DNA from: Deinococcus roseus
Lineage (GTDB): Bacteria; Deinococcota; Deinococci; Deinococcales; Deinococcaceae
Assembly (NCBI RefSeq): GCF_014646895.1
Contig: NZ_BMOD01000005.1
Span: forward strand, 62,001 to 126,000
Direction: 5' to 3'
Length of the DNA: 64,000 nucleotides
The position numbers and the translations under genes were made by a program. Positions within the stretch are counted from its first letter, which is position 1; each line of letters starts with the position of its first letter. This document shows positions 16,640 through 25,339 of this stretch, in pieces. The notes under the pieces are model-generated. The model made no database searches and had not been told where the DNA came from. It worked only from the letters and a program-made list of their open reading frames with translations.

Positions 16640-17980
16640 ATGAAAGCAGCAATGCAAGGGATGTTCAATGGACTGGCTGTTTTGGCCCTGTTGGTGGGGT
16701 TTGCCAGTGGGCGACTGGTGGTGCACAACAACTTCTGGTGGCTTTTGCTGGGTCTGGGTTTGCTGATTTTTGCCCTCACCTGGCCCCTGTATCGGCGCAG
16801 ATTTGAACGGATTCGTGCCGTGGCAGGTTGGCTTTACGTGGGTCTGGCTGCAGGACTGATTTTGCAAACCTGGCTGCACTGGTGGAACCACAACCTGTGG
16901 TGGGTGGGGGTACCCTCTGGTCTGGGCCAGGTCTATCTGGCGTTCACCCTGCCCAAAAACCTCAATGCCCGAGTGTGGACCTGGGTGTTGAACAGAAAAC
17001 ACCTTCCAGAGTGGCTCTCAGAACACGAGCAAAGCCGCATGCAGGTGCTGGCCTCTGGGGTTCTGACGGTTTACGAAGTCACCGAAATCACCGAGCACCG
17101 GGAAGGCGGGTTGCTGCAGTCCCAGGAACGCAAAACCCTCAACCATGAGGTGCGGATGCAGGGAGAAACCCTGTTTTCGGGCAAGCGCAAGGATGCAGAA
17201 GAATGGTTGCTGGACAGATACCGGGCCCACCGAAAATCCAGAAAGTTGCCCCTGTCTCCAGAAGTGTCTGCACGCGAAACCCTCACCCGTCAGGAAGCTG
17301 TTCCCGTGGAAACCACGTCAGACATGTGGACGGAATTGTCTTATCCCACCCGTGACGAAATCCTCAGGTACAGTCCCTACGAAGTGCGCTTCTGGACGAG
17401 GACAGGAGTGGGTTTGAACCAGTTGAAAGGACCTTATGTTTTGCTGCACCAGGAAGGGGAAAGGGACTTTCTGTTTCTGGAGGGTGAGAACCACTGGCAT
17501 GTTGACCCGGATGACCTGGGATTGGTTGAACGAACCGAAGTGTGGCTCAGAGGCCTGAAAGTGGCTGAGCAGACTTCCTTTGATGCAGCCGAAGCGGATG
17601 TCCTCAGCCGTTATCAGGAATACCGCCAGATCCGGGGGCTCAATCCCCACTACCACCAGAGCACAGAACAGTCCTGGGCTTCAAAAAAACGACTTTCGGT
17701 GACAGAAGTGCTGCAGTATCAGCCTCTGGTGATCCGGGTCCTTTATGAAAGCGGCGAGGCGAGGCAACTTGGCTTTGATGCACAGGGGCGGGCCTTTTTC
17801 CTGATCCATTCCACAGAAGAAAAACCTGTGCAGTACCTCTCTGACCGGGCAGAGATTCGCTGGTTTGAACTTTACAACGGTCAGGAACTGCTGGTTCAGT
17901 TTAAAGTTCTAGACGATGTGCGGGATTATCTTTTGACGCAGTATGCAGACAAACTGGACATGGAATTCGAGGATTTGTGA
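16640..17980 (+). CDS. Membrane-anchored protein with three repeat modules, function unknown
   Basis: A 446-residue protein. Residues ~1-110 contain about four membrane segments. The remaining cytoplasmic part seems built from three modules of ~90-130 residues, each a beta-rich stretch ending in a similar helix: EEWLLDRYRAHRK (~190), EADVLSRYQEYRQ (~325) and VRDYLLTQYADKL (~430). I know no family for it. GAAGG precedes the ATG closely. It follows the HTH gene by 20 bases and ends ahead of the ABC ATPase. Confidence 0.7.
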   Translation: MKAAMQGMFNGLAVLALLVGFASGRLVVHNNFWWLLLGLGLLIFALTWPLYRRRFERIRAVAGWLYVGLAAGLILQTWLHWWNHNLWWVGVPSGLGQVYLAFTLPKNLNARVWTWVLNRKHLPEWLSEHEQSRMQVLASGVLTVYEVTEITEHREGGLLQSQERKTLNHEVRMQGETLFSGKRKDAEEWLLDRYRAHRKSRKLPLSPEVSARETLTRQEAVPVETTSDMWTELSYPTRDEILRYSPYEVRFWTRTGVGLNQLKGPYVLLHQEGERDFLFLEGENHWHVDPDDLGLVERTEVWLRGLKVAEQTSFDAAEADVLSRYQEYRQIRGLNPHYHQSTEQSWASKKRLSVTEVLQYQPLVIRVLYESGEARQLGFDAQGRAFFLIHSTEEKPVQYLSDRAEIRWFELYNGQELLVQFKVLDDVRDYLLTQYADKLDMEFEDL

Positions 17981-18016
17981 CACTGCAACCAGGCAGATGT
18001 TTTGCAGGCTTCCATG

Positions 18017-18049
18017 CGGGAGATGCACACCGCACCCCTCCATCTCCCG
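18017..18049. promoter_or_regulatory. Inverted repeat next to the promoter of the orphan ABC ATPase
   Basis: CGGGAGATG (18017-18025) and CATCTCCCG (18041-18049) form a perfect 9-bp inverted repeat. A candidate -10 box TATGAT directly follows at 18050-18055, and GGAGG then ATG at 18066. It could be an operator or an RNA hairpin ending the upstream message. Confidence 0.5.
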
Positions 18050-18065
18050 TATGATGGAGGCGCAC

Positions 18066-18794
18066 ATGCCAGTCGTCCTGCAAGCACACAACCTCTCCAA
18101 GACCTTCGTTCTGGGCACCGAAAAAGTCCACGCCCTCCGCCAGGTGAGCCTGGACATCCAGCAGGGCAGTTTTGTGGCCGTGATGGGACCCTCTGGCAGT
18201 GGAAAGAGCACCCTGCTGAATTTGCTGGGTTTGCTGGACCTGCCCGATCAGGGTGAAGTGACCCTGGCTGCCACTCCCACCAGAGGCCTGAAAGACGATG
18301 CCCTCACCCTGCTCAGACGGGAAAAAATCGGGTTCATTTTTCAGACCTTTGAACTGATTCCCACCCTCAGTGCAGAGGAAAACATTCTGCTGACCTCCGA
18401 ACTGGCAGGACAGTTGAAGCAGGCAAAATCCCGGCTTCCCGCCCTGGCAGACCGTCTGGGCCTGACGGGACGCCTGAAAAACCGACCCTCTGAACTCTCT
18501 GGAGGCCAGAGGCAGCGTGTGGCGATTGCCCGCGCCCTGATCAACCACCCCAGCGTGATCCTGGCCGATGAACCCACCGGAAACCTGGACAGCAAAAACG
18601 GCCGCGAGGTGCTGGAGATTTTTCAGCAGGGGGTCCGGGAGGAAGGCTGGACCGTGGTGATGGTGACCCACGACCCTGCTGCTGCCCTCTGTGCCGAGAA
18701 AATCATCTTTTTGCGGGATGGTGAAGTGGTGGGGGAGACCGAGACGCACAGTTTGGATGCCCGCAGCAAAATTGAAGAATTTGTGGGGGTGTGA
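18066..18794 (+). CDS. ABC transporter ATP-binding protein, LolD/MacB type
   Basis: A 242-residue ATPase. Walker A is GPSGSGKST, the Q-loop follows in GFIFQTFELIPTLSAEEN, the ABC signature is LSGGQRQRVAIARAL, Walker B is VILADEPTGNLDS, and the switch His is in VMVTHDP. EPTGNLDSKNG is typical of the LolD/FtsE/MacB class that pairs with FtsX-like permeases, yet no permease gene is adjacent. The ATG at 18066 has GGAGG six bases upstream. It is convergent with the gene at 18796. Confidence 0.93.
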   Translation: MPVVLQAHNLSKTFVLGTEKVHALRQVSLDIQQGSFVAVMGPSGSGKSTLLNLLGLLDLPDQGEVTLAATPTRGLKDDALTLLRREKIGFIFQTFELIPTLSAEENILLTSELAGQLKQAKSRLPALADRLGLTGRLKNRPSELSGGQRQRVAIARALINHPSVILADEPTGNLDSKNGREVLEIFQQGVREEGWTVVMVTHDPAAALCAEKIIFLRDGEVVGETETHSLDARSKIEEFVGV

Positions 18795-18795
18795 G

Positions 18796-19260
18796 TCAAG
18801 AATGGTATGTCTGCTGATGGATCCACTCCCTGATTTCCCATGAGCGAACCACGTCTTTGCCTGGAAATTCAGTGACAAGGGCATAACCATCACACAATTC
18901 TGCGATCAAAGCCATGAGGCCAAACAAAAGTTCAAAATGGAGTGATGCCACTCTGGTCCTGTATTCAAAAACAATCTCGAAACCAGCTTTTTTATATTTC
19001 TGCTCAACCTCATCTGTGAGAATCTCCTCCACATCTGCCCGATATGAGAACATTTCTGGATCATACGGATCGACATAAATGTGAAACCAGATTTCCTGAT
19101 TGATTTTCACGTAGAACTGACTGCCAGCCCTTAAACCCTGGTGTTCAACTCCATCAACAGCACTGACCAATTCGGCATGGAAGGGCTCAAGAAAGGCCTG
19201 AACCTCTGCCAGGGGAAGGGGACCAGGTTTCTGGGGCAGGATGAAACTGTGTTGAGGCAT
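18796..19260 (-). CDS. Hypothetical protein
   Basis: A 154-residue soluble acidic protein with no family I recognise. It has alternating strands (QFYVKINQEIWFHIYVDP, FEIVFEYRTRVASLHFELLF) and a C-terminal WEIREWIHQQ helix. The start has AGGAG five bases upstream. Its stop lies one base from the end of the convergent ABC gene. The size and composition resemble small intracellular immunity or adaptor proteins, but that is only an impression. Confidence 0.6.
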   Translation of the reverse strand: MPQHSFILPQKPGPLPLAEVQAFLEPFHAELVSAVDGVEHQGLRAGSQFYVKINQEIWFHIYVDPYDPEMFSYRADVEEILTDEVEQKYKKAGFEIVFEYRTRVASLHFELLFGLMALIAELCDGYALVTEFPGKDVVRSWEIREWIHQQTYHS

Positions 19261-19469
19261 GGCGACTCCTTGAGGATGAGGTTCTCAGTGTATGGTCATT
19301 TGGTGAATCTGGCCTTTTGGTGGTCATTCTACTGGATTGCTGCTGTTCCCCCAGATCCAGCCCTTCTCTCCACCTGATGGCCCCAGCAGACAGATCCATG
19401 ACCAGACACTGAAGAAGCATTGACACGCAGTAGGTAATCTCCCTGTTGATGAGCAAAAAGGGAGGATTT

Positions 19470-21209
19470 ATGCAGAAAAGCATCATGATTTTGTTGGCCC
19501 TGACCACCAGTGCCAGTGCCGCCAGCCTGAGGGTGTTCCCCTATGACGGAGCGAAATTCCTGACCGGGCAGAAGTTTGACGTGCGCATTGAAGCCAGCGA
19601 CATCAAGGCTTTCAAAGGGGTCACTGTTACTCTGGACGGCAAAGCCTGGGCTGGATTTCAGCAAACCAGCAGCGCTGAAGGCAAATACGAATGGACCCTG
19701 CGCGACCAGAGCCTGAACAAAGGTGGGGTGCACACTGCAGCAGTGGTGATTCAGGATGGGGACAGCACTGTCACCAGAACCCTGAGCTGGACTGCTGAAT
19801 CCTTCAAGAAAACCAGCAAGAGCGCCAGAAACGTGATCATTGTGATCGGGGACGGCATGGGCTGGAACACCGTGAACGCCGCCCGCATTGTCGCAAAAGG
19901 CTACAACAGCGAAAACGGCCAGTCCAGAGGCAACCTGGAGATGGAAAAAGACCTGCAGGGTTTTGCCACCGTCACCAACAACAGCCTGGACGCCTTCATC
20001 ACCGACTCTGCCAACAGTGCTGCAGGCATCATGACCGGACAGAAGCAGGAAGTGAACGCCCTGAACGTCTACCCCGACAACACGGCGGACACCCTGGACA
20101 ACCCCAGATTTGAAACCATCGGGGAACTGCTGAAACGCACCCGTGGCATGGGTCTGGGCATTGTCACCAACACCTTCGGGACCGATGCGACTCCGGCCAG
20201 CATTGCCACCCACACCCGCCGCCGTGGGGATTACCAGTCCATTGCAGACCAGTACTTCAATGGTCCTGCCCAGCCGGATGTGTTGCTGTTTGGCGGCTCC
20301 CGTGACTTCATTCCCAAGTCTGCTGCCGGTTCCCGCCGCAAAGACGAGACCAACTGGATTGACCAATCCCAGAAGAAGGGGTTCAGCTTTGTCTCCACCC
20401 GCACCGAGCTGCTGAAAGCCGATTCCAGCAAGTTGTTCGGCCTCTTCAACATCGACAACTTCCCCTCTTACCTGGACCGTGCCCAGTTCAAGCGTCCTGA
20501 GATGCTGGGCAGCTTCAACGACATGCCCTTCCTGTGGGACATGGCCCAGAAAGCCGTGACCACCCTGGAGAAGAACCCCAACGGTTTTGCCCTGCTGATC
20601 GAAGGCGGCATGATCGACAAGTACGAGCACCCCATGGACTGGCACCGTAGCATCTGGGATGTGCTGGAACTGGACCACACCGTTGCCTACCTGAAAGAGT
20701 ACGTCAAGGCCCACCCAGACACCTTGCTGGTGGTGACTGCGGACCACTCCCACTCCATCAGCGTGTATGGCGGTTATGATTACACCAAAGGACCCGGCAA
20801 CCGCAATGCTGTGGGCCTGTATGAGACTTCCAGCTGGCCTGACTACTACAAGAGTGTGGACCAGAACGGCATTCCTGTCCTGAAAGACGCCAAACAGGGC
20901 CTTGCTGTGGGCTTCGCCAACACCCCCGATTACTGCGAAACCTACACCTGGACGGAAGTCTTCATGGACCCCGCTGTCAGCGACGGCAAAGGTGGCTATG
21001 TGGCCAACCCTGAAGCCTGCAAGACGGGTGTGCTGCGCACCGGAAACCTCCCCACCAATGCTTCTTCCGAAGTGCACTCCTCTGACCCCCTGCCCCTCTT
21101 TGCCTGGGGTGCGGGAGCCCAGAACTTCTACGGTGTGATCGACCAGACCGACATTTTCTTCGGGATCTCCAGAGCCCTGGGTCTGAACCCTGCAAAAGAG
21201 AACAGGTAA
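19470..21209 (+). CDS. Secreted alkaline phosphatase, PhoA family
   Basis: A 579-residue exported phosphomonoesterase. The signal peptide ends near TTSASAA|SL and is followed by a ~100-residue N-terminal domain before the catalytic domain. Catalytic hallmarks: IIVIGDGMGWNTVNAARIV (metal Asp), the nucleophile Ser in TDSANSAAGIMTG, EGGMIDKYEHPMDWHRSIWD (metal ligands), and VVTADHSHS (His-metal). Two zinc and one magnesium are usual. I chose the ATG at 19470 because GGGAGGA lies just before it. A strong terminator follows, and a metal-transporter-like operon is next. No Pho box is obvious. Confidence 0.95.
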   Translation: MQKSIMILLALTTSASAASLRVFPYDGAKFLTGQKFDVRIEASDIKAFKGVTVTLDGKAWAGFQQTSSAEGKYEWTLRDQSLNKGGVHTAAVVIQDGDSTVTRTLSWTAESFKKTSKSARNVIIVIGDGMGWNTVNAARIVAKGYNSENGQSRGNLEMEKDLQGFATVTNNSLDAFITDSANSAAGIMTGQKQEVNALNVYPDNTADTLDNPRFETIGELLKRTRGMGLGIVTNTFGTDATPASIATHTRRRGDYQSIADQYFNGPAQPDVLLFGGSRDFIPKSAAGSRRKDETNWIDQSQKKGFSFVSTRTELLKADSSKLFGLFNIDNFPSYLDRAQFKRPEMLGSFNDMPFLWDMAQKAVTTLEKNPNGFALLIEGGMIDKYEHPMDWHRSIWDVLELDHTVAYLKEYVKAHPDTLLVVTADHSHSISVYGGYDYTKGPGNRNAVGLYETSSWPDYYKSVDQNGIPVLKDAKQGLAVGFANTPDYCETYTWTEVFMDPAVSDGKGGYVANPEACKTGVLRTGNLPTNASSEVHSSDPLPLFAWGAGAQNFYGVIDQTDIFFGISRALGLNPAKENR

Positions 21210-21217
21210 CCCTTGCC

Positions 21218-21254
21218 AGACCTCCCCTGGATGTGCGTCCGGGGGAGGTCTTTT
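21218..21254 (+). terminator. Terminator after alkaline phosphatase
   Basis: AGACCTCCCC / GGGGAGGTCT (21218-21227 and 21242-21251) followed by TTT. Confidence 0.85.
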
Positions 21255-21289
21255 CAAAAAGCTCAAAAAGCACCGTTAAAGGATGTGAT

Positions 21290-21709
21290 GTGAAGAAACT
21301 TTTGGTTGTGCTGCTTTTTCTGCTGGGCCTGTCCCACGCCCAGACCCCCATCAAATTCACCGAACTCTACAGCGAGGTGACGGTGCGGGGCATTGAATTT
21401 TCCCCGATCCTGAAAAAACAGAACGGCCAGCAGGTGAAGATGGTGGGTTACATGGCCCCCCCTTTAAAACCGAAGCTGGATTTTTTTGTGCTGACCCGCA
21501 CCCCAATGGCCACCTGCCCTTTTTGCACCACGGCAGCAGACTGGCCCCCGGACATCGTGCTGGTGATCATGCCAGAAGGCAAGGAACTCGATCCCAGCAC
21601 ACGCAAACTGGAAGTGACCGGGAAACTGGAGGTGGGCATCAAAGAAGATCCCCAGACCGGTTTTGTCAGCCTGGTGCGCATTTACGCAAAGCAGGTGAAG
21701 GAACTGTGA
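21290..21709 (+). CDS. Secreted CPFC-motif protein, DUF3299-like
   Basis: A 139-residue exported protein with signal peptide LLVVLLFLLGLSHAQ. The core has VKMVGYMAPPLKPKLDFFVL and TCPFCTTAADWPPDIVLV, resembling DUF3299 proteins; the CPFC pair could bind metal or be redox-active. The start is the GTG at 21290, preceded by AAAGGA. Its stop overlaps the GTG of the ABC ATPase gene, and the permease overlaps in turn, so the three form one operon. This set resembles, from memory, the zrg-type zinc-uptake locus. Confidence 0.75.
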   Translation: MKKLLVVLLFLLGLSHAQTPIKFTELYSEVTVRGIEFSPILKKQNGQQVKMVGYMAPPLKPKLDFFVLTRTPMATCPFCTTAADWPPDIVLVIMPEGKELDPSTRKLEVTGKLEVGIKEDPQTGFVSLVRIYAKQVKEL

Positions 21710-22359
21710 TCGAGGTTCGCAACCTGATTCACACCTATCCCAGTTGCAGTGACCCTGTGACCCTGCAGTACCCCAGCTTCACGGTGCACAGGGGAGACCA
21801 GAGGGTTCTGATGGGCAGTTCAGGGAGTGGCAAGACCACTTTGCTGCATTACCTTTCGGGTTTGCTGGTGGCAGCGCCAGGGCAGGTCAAAATCAGTGGC
21901 ACCGATCTGGCAGGCCTGAATGAAGCCCAGCGTGATGGTTTCAGGGCGAGGCACCTGGGCTACATCTTTCAGGATTTTCATTTGATGCAGGGTTACACGG
22001 CCCTGGAAAACGTGATGCTGGCCCTTGGGCTGGCAGGAGTAAGTCCCAGAGAACGCAAACAGCGGGCCACCGAAGCCCTTTCCAGGGTGGACCTCGGGCA
22101 CAGGCTGCACCATTTGCCAGTGCAGCTTTCCACAGGAGAACGCCAGCGGGTCGCCATTGCCCGTGCCATCGTGAACCGCCCGGAAGTCCTGCTGGCAGAT
22201 GAACCTACTGCCCACCTGGATGAAGCGCGTTCCCATCAGGTGATGGATTTGTTGAAAAGCACAGCACAGGACCTGAATGCTGCCCTGATCGTGGTGACAC
22301 ACGACCCACTGGTGAAAAAACACATTCCAGACCTTCTGACCCTGGGGGCACTGGCATGA
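21706..22359 (+). CDS. ABC transporter ATP-binding protein of a FtsX-type exporter/importer
   Basis: A 217-residue ATPase with Walker A GSSGSGKTT, Q-loop YIFQDFHLMQGYTALEN, signature LSTGERQRVAIARAI, Walker B VLLADEPTAHLDE and switch VVTHDP. The signature is LSTGE rather than LSGGQ, a common variant. The GTG start at 21706 overlaps the stop of the upstream gene; the next gene overlaps its end by four bases. It must power the permease at 22356. Confidence 0.93.
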   Translation: MIEVRNLIHTYPSCSDPVTLQYPSFTVHRGDQRVLMGSSGSGKTTLLHYLSGLLVAAPGQVKISGTDLAGLNEAQRDGFRARHLGYIFQDFHLMQGYTALENVMLALGLAGVSPRERKQRATEALSRVDLGHRLHHLPVQLSTGERQRVAIARAIVNRPEVLLADEPTAHLDEARSHQVMDLLKSTAQDLNAALIVVTHDPLVKKHIPDLLTLGALA

Positions 22360-23549
22360 CCTTCTGGATTGCCCTCAAAAACCTGAAGGTGAGGTGGATG
22401 TCCACGCTGATCACCATGCTGGTGGTGGCCCTGGCGACTTCCATTGCGCTGGTGGTGCCGCTGGTGTCCCGTCAGGTTGAAAGAGGTGCGCAGGATGCCG
22501 CCCAGGTTTTTGACCTGCTGATCACGGCAAAAGGCAGCCCCACGCAGGCCATCCTCAGCAGCCTGTTTTACCTGGACGTGCCCATCGGGAACATTCCCTA
22601 CAGCGAATTCCAGAAGCTCAAAACCGATGACCGAACCCGCCGTGCAGTTCCACTGGGGTTTGGAGACAATTACGCCGGGTTTCCGGTGGTGGGCACCTCG
22701 CCAGATTTCTTCACCCAGAAGCTGACCCCCACCGGGCCAGATTATTTTCAGGTCTCCACAGGAAAACTGTTCCAGAAGCCTTTTGAAACCGTGATCGGTG
22801 CAAATGTGGCAGCCCAGGCAGGCTTGCATCTGGGGTCCACCTTTCAGACCAGCCATGGCACGGAAGCCCTGGAAGACCCCGAAGAGGAAGAGCACCACGA
22901 GCAGCAATACACCGTGGTGGGCATTCTGAAACCCACTGGAGGCCCGGCAGACCGCGCGGTTTTGACCCCCATGGAGACGCTCTGGGAGGTGCATGGCATT
23001 TTTGATCCGTCGGCCAGAGAAGTCACTGCCATCCTCTACACCGGAAAAAGCCTGGCGGATCTTTACAATGTGGCGGGTCAGGTCAACAGAGGCCAGGTGG
23101 CCCAGGCGGTTTTTCCGGGGCAGGTTTTCGGGCAGATGCGCAGTTTCCTGCTGCAGGGACAGGCAGCTTATGGCGTGCTGGCGGTGCTGGTGCTGGTTCT
23201 TGCTGCCCTGACGGTCTGGCTCTCCATTTACGCGGCAGGCATTGAGCGCCTGAAAAGTGTGGCCGTTTTGCGGGCGCTGGGCGCTGGCCGCAACCTGATT
23301 TTCAATGTGGTGCTGCTGGAAACCCTGCTGACCGTGACCCTGGGGGTCACAGCAGGCATCTTGCTGGCGTACCTGCTGGGTTACACCGGAGGGCAACTTC
23401 TGGGTGGGAAGCTGGGCTTCAGTTTGCCTGCGCCAGAAGTGTCCTGGCCTTTGCTGTTCAGGGTGCTGATGCTGGTTCCACTGGGGATTGCGGCGGCCTT
23501 TGTGCCCGCATTGAAAGCCTCACGGGAAAGCGTGTTGCGGCACCTCTAA
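22356..23549 (+). CDS. FtsX/MacB-type ABC permease
   Basis: A 397-residue permease: a first membrane helix at ~15-40 (LITMLVVALATSIALVVPLV), a ~220-residue extracytoplasmic domain, then three C-terminal helices (VLAVLVLVLAALTVWLSIYA and two more), the classic FtsX layout. The external domain has a cluster EDPEEEEHHEQQ that could bind divalent metal. With its partner ATPase and the CPFC protein it may take up a metal. An intrinsic terminator follows. Confidence 0.9.
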   Translation: MTFWIALKNLKVRWMSTLITMLVVALATSIALVVPLVSRQVERGAQDAAQVFDLLITAKGSPTQAILSSLFYLDVPIGNIPYSEFQKLKTDDRTRRAVPLGFGDNYAGFPVVGTSPDFFTQKLTPTGPDYFQVSTGKLFQKPFETVIGANVAAQAGLHLGSTFQTSHGTEALEDPEEEEHHEQQYTVVGILKPTGGPADRAVLTPMETLWEVHGIFDPSAREVTAILYTGKSLADLYNVAGQVNRGQVAQAVFPGQVFGQMRSFLLQGQAAYGVLAVLVLVLAALTVWLSIYAAGIERLKSVAVLRALGAGRNLIFNVVLLETLLTVTLGVTAGILLAYLLGYTGGQLLGGKLGFSLPAPEVSWPLLFRVLMLVPLGIAAAFVPALKASRESVLRHL

Positions 23550-23621
23550 AACGGAAGTCCATCAGGCAATTTGAAAGCTTTACGGTAAAGTTTTGAAAGA
23601 AAAACAAGTCCTGAAAGTCTG

Positions 23622-23650
23622 AACCCGGTGCACAAATCTCCGGGTTTTGT
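23622..23650 (+). terminator. Terminator of the CPFC-ABC operon
   Basis: AACCCGG / CCGGGTT (23622-23628 and 23640-23646) with a following T-rich stretch. Confidence 0.75.
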
Positions 23651-23705
23651 TCCTGTGCAACTGTTTCAGGCCAGATGCATTTGACAGGGCGGGATTTTTG
23701 CCAGA

Positions 23706-23734
23706 TTGACCGCATGTCAGAATTCTGTTATAAA
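23706..23734 (+). promoter_or_regulatory. Promoter of the LacI-family gene
   Basis: TTGACC and TATAAA are separated by 17 bases, close to the sigma-70 consensus. The operator at 23737 begins two bases after the -10 box, over the expected start site. Confidence 0.75.
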
Positions 23735-23736
23735 AA

Positions 23737-23752
23737 GGTTGATCGTTCAACC
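23737..23752. promoter_or_regulatory. LacI-type operator (copy 1, autoregulatory)
   Basis: GGTTGATCGTTCAACC, with the near-palindrome TTGATCGTTCAA centred on CG as LacI-family operators usually are. It overlaps the transcription start, so binding should repress the regulator's own gene. Confidence 0.8.
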
Positions 23753-23777
23753 ACCTGCTTCCCAAGGAGAACCCACT

Positions 23778-24794
23778 GTGACCCGTGCCACGCTGAAAGC
23801 TGTTGCGGAACGTGCTGGCGTGTCCTACCAGACCGTTTCCAACATCATCAACAACACCAAAAGCGTCAAACCCGAAACCCGCGAACGGGTGGAGCGGGTG
23901 ATCCGTGAACTGGGCTTCGTGCCCAACTTCACTGCCAAGGTGCTGCGGCAGCAGAAGTCCATGACCCTGGGTTGCGTGTTCTACGAGGTGGCTGACTTCG
24001 ATGTGCAGGACCCGTACCGCAACATGGTGCAGGCGGCTGTTTCGAAAGCTGCGAAAGATGCCAACTACAGCCTGCTGACCTACCACTGCTTCGAGGACAG
24101 CTCCAGCGATCTGCAAGAAATCAAAACCCACCTTTCACAGGGCCGTCTGGATGGTCTGCTGTTCCTCAGCCCCAGCATTTCTGAAACCCTGATTGCAGAA
24201 CTGGCTGGGTGGAATTGTCCCATCGTGCTCTTTGACCGTTTTGATGCCAGTTCCAGTCTGCCTTCGGTGATGCCCCAGTACCAGGACGGCATCCGGCAAC
24301 TGGTGCAGCACATGGTGAACCAGGGCCGCAAACAGCTGGCTTTTGTGGGAGGCCGCCAGGAAGACCACACCCAGTCTGGAGAACTCAGGCTCAGCGGTTT
24401 TCTGGACACCACCCGTGAACTGCAGCTTGCTGTCCCAGAAGAACACATCTATTTTGCAGACTGGTCTTTTGGCGGGGGCAAGCGGGCTTTTGAGCACCTG
24501 TGGAACCTCCCAACCCGACCGGACGCCATTCTGGCTGCCAATGACCGCATGGCGATTGGGCTGCTCAGTGCAGCTTTTGAGGCGGGTGTGAAGGTGCCTG
24601 AAGAGGTGTCCATCAGTGGATTTGATGACATCGAGTTTTCGCTTTACACCAATCCCCCGCTCACCACGGTGCATGTGCCTTATGTCGAGATGGTTCACCA
24701 TGCTGTGGACACCCTGCTGGCCCTGATGGAAGGCCAGGATGTGCAGGGCCACCTGGGTATGCCCGTCACGTTGCGCATTCGATCTTCCACCTGA
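23778..24794 (+). CDS. LacI-family repressor of the alpha-galactoside locus
   Basis: A 338-residue regulator. The N-terminal HTH is TLKAVAERAGVSYQTVSNII and the hinge helix follows with GFVPNFTAKVLR. The rest is a periplasmic-binding-protein-like sensor ending in SISGFDDIEFSLYTNPPLTT. The GTG at 23778 is preceded by AAGGAGA at a good distance; the open frame upstream of it is not conserved. Matching operators lie in its own promoter and before the sugar permease gene, so it most likely controls both. The inducer is presumably an alpha-galactoside or its product. Confidence 0.93.
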   Translation: MTRATLKAVAERAGVSYQTVSNIINNTKSVKPETRERVERVIRELGFVPNFTAKVLRQQKSMTLGCVFYEVADFDVQDPYRNMVQAAVSKAAKDANYSLLTYHCFEDSSSDLQEIKTHLSQGRLDGLLFLSPSISETLIAELAGWNCPIVLFDRFDASSSLPSVMPQYQDGIRQLVQHMVNQGRKQLAFVGGRQEDHTQSGELRLSGFLDTTRELQLAVPEEHIYFADWSFGGGKRAFEHLWNLPTRPDAILAANDRMAIGLLSAAFEAGVKVPEEVSISGFDDIEFSLYTNPPLTTVHVPYVEMVHHAVDTLLALMEGQDVQGHLGMPVTLRIRSST

Positions 24795-24832
24795 GTTTTC
24801 GACCCGTTCCGATTTTTGCAGCAGCTCAAGAA

Positions 24833-24847
24833 GTTGAACGATCAACC
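24833..24847. promoter_or_regulatory. LacI-type operator (copy 2)
   Basis: GTTGAACGATCAACC, the reverse complement of the core of copy 1, 68 bases before the permease ATG. Confidence 0.8.
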
Positions 24848-24864
24848 TTGCTTTCTGACAGAAA

Positions 24865-24879
24865 GTTGAACGATCAACC
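24865..24879. promoter_or_regulatory. LacI-type operator (copy 3)
   Basis: An identical GTTGAACGATCAACC exactly 32 bases after copy 2, i.e. about three helical turns, so two repressor dimers would sit on the same face of the DNA. Confidence 0.8.
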
Positions 24880-25339
24880 ATCATCAACCCAGTGATTCAC
24901 CCGAGGAGGAGACCATGAACCCCACCGAAGCCAACCCCGAGTTGACCCCAGACCGCACTGTCCAGAGGGGGGCCAGACAGGAAGCCCTGATTGGTCTTGC
25001 CTTCATCCTGCCAGCCTGCATCGGGTTTGGCCTGTTCTACCTGTATCCTGCCATCCGGGGGCTGTGGATCAGCTTCACCGACTGGAACATGCTCAGTGCC
25101 CCCAGTTTCGTGGGATTGCAAAATTACCTGCAGGTCTTTCAGGACGAAAAATTCTGGTCTGCGCTGGGCATCACCTTCAAATACGTGCTGCTCAACATCC
25201 CCATCCAGACCGTGCTGGGCATCCTGCTGGCCGTGGCGATGGACCGGGTGGTCAAAAGCACCGTGATCCGGGGCCTGATGATCCTTCCTTACCTGCTCTC
25301 TACTGTTGTCAGTGTAAGTCACGGTGAGTCATCAAGCGC

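Noticed and set aside
19329..21266. 645-codon frame antisense to alkaline phosphatase
   Set aside because: No domain or ribosome site; the phosphatase is unambiguous.
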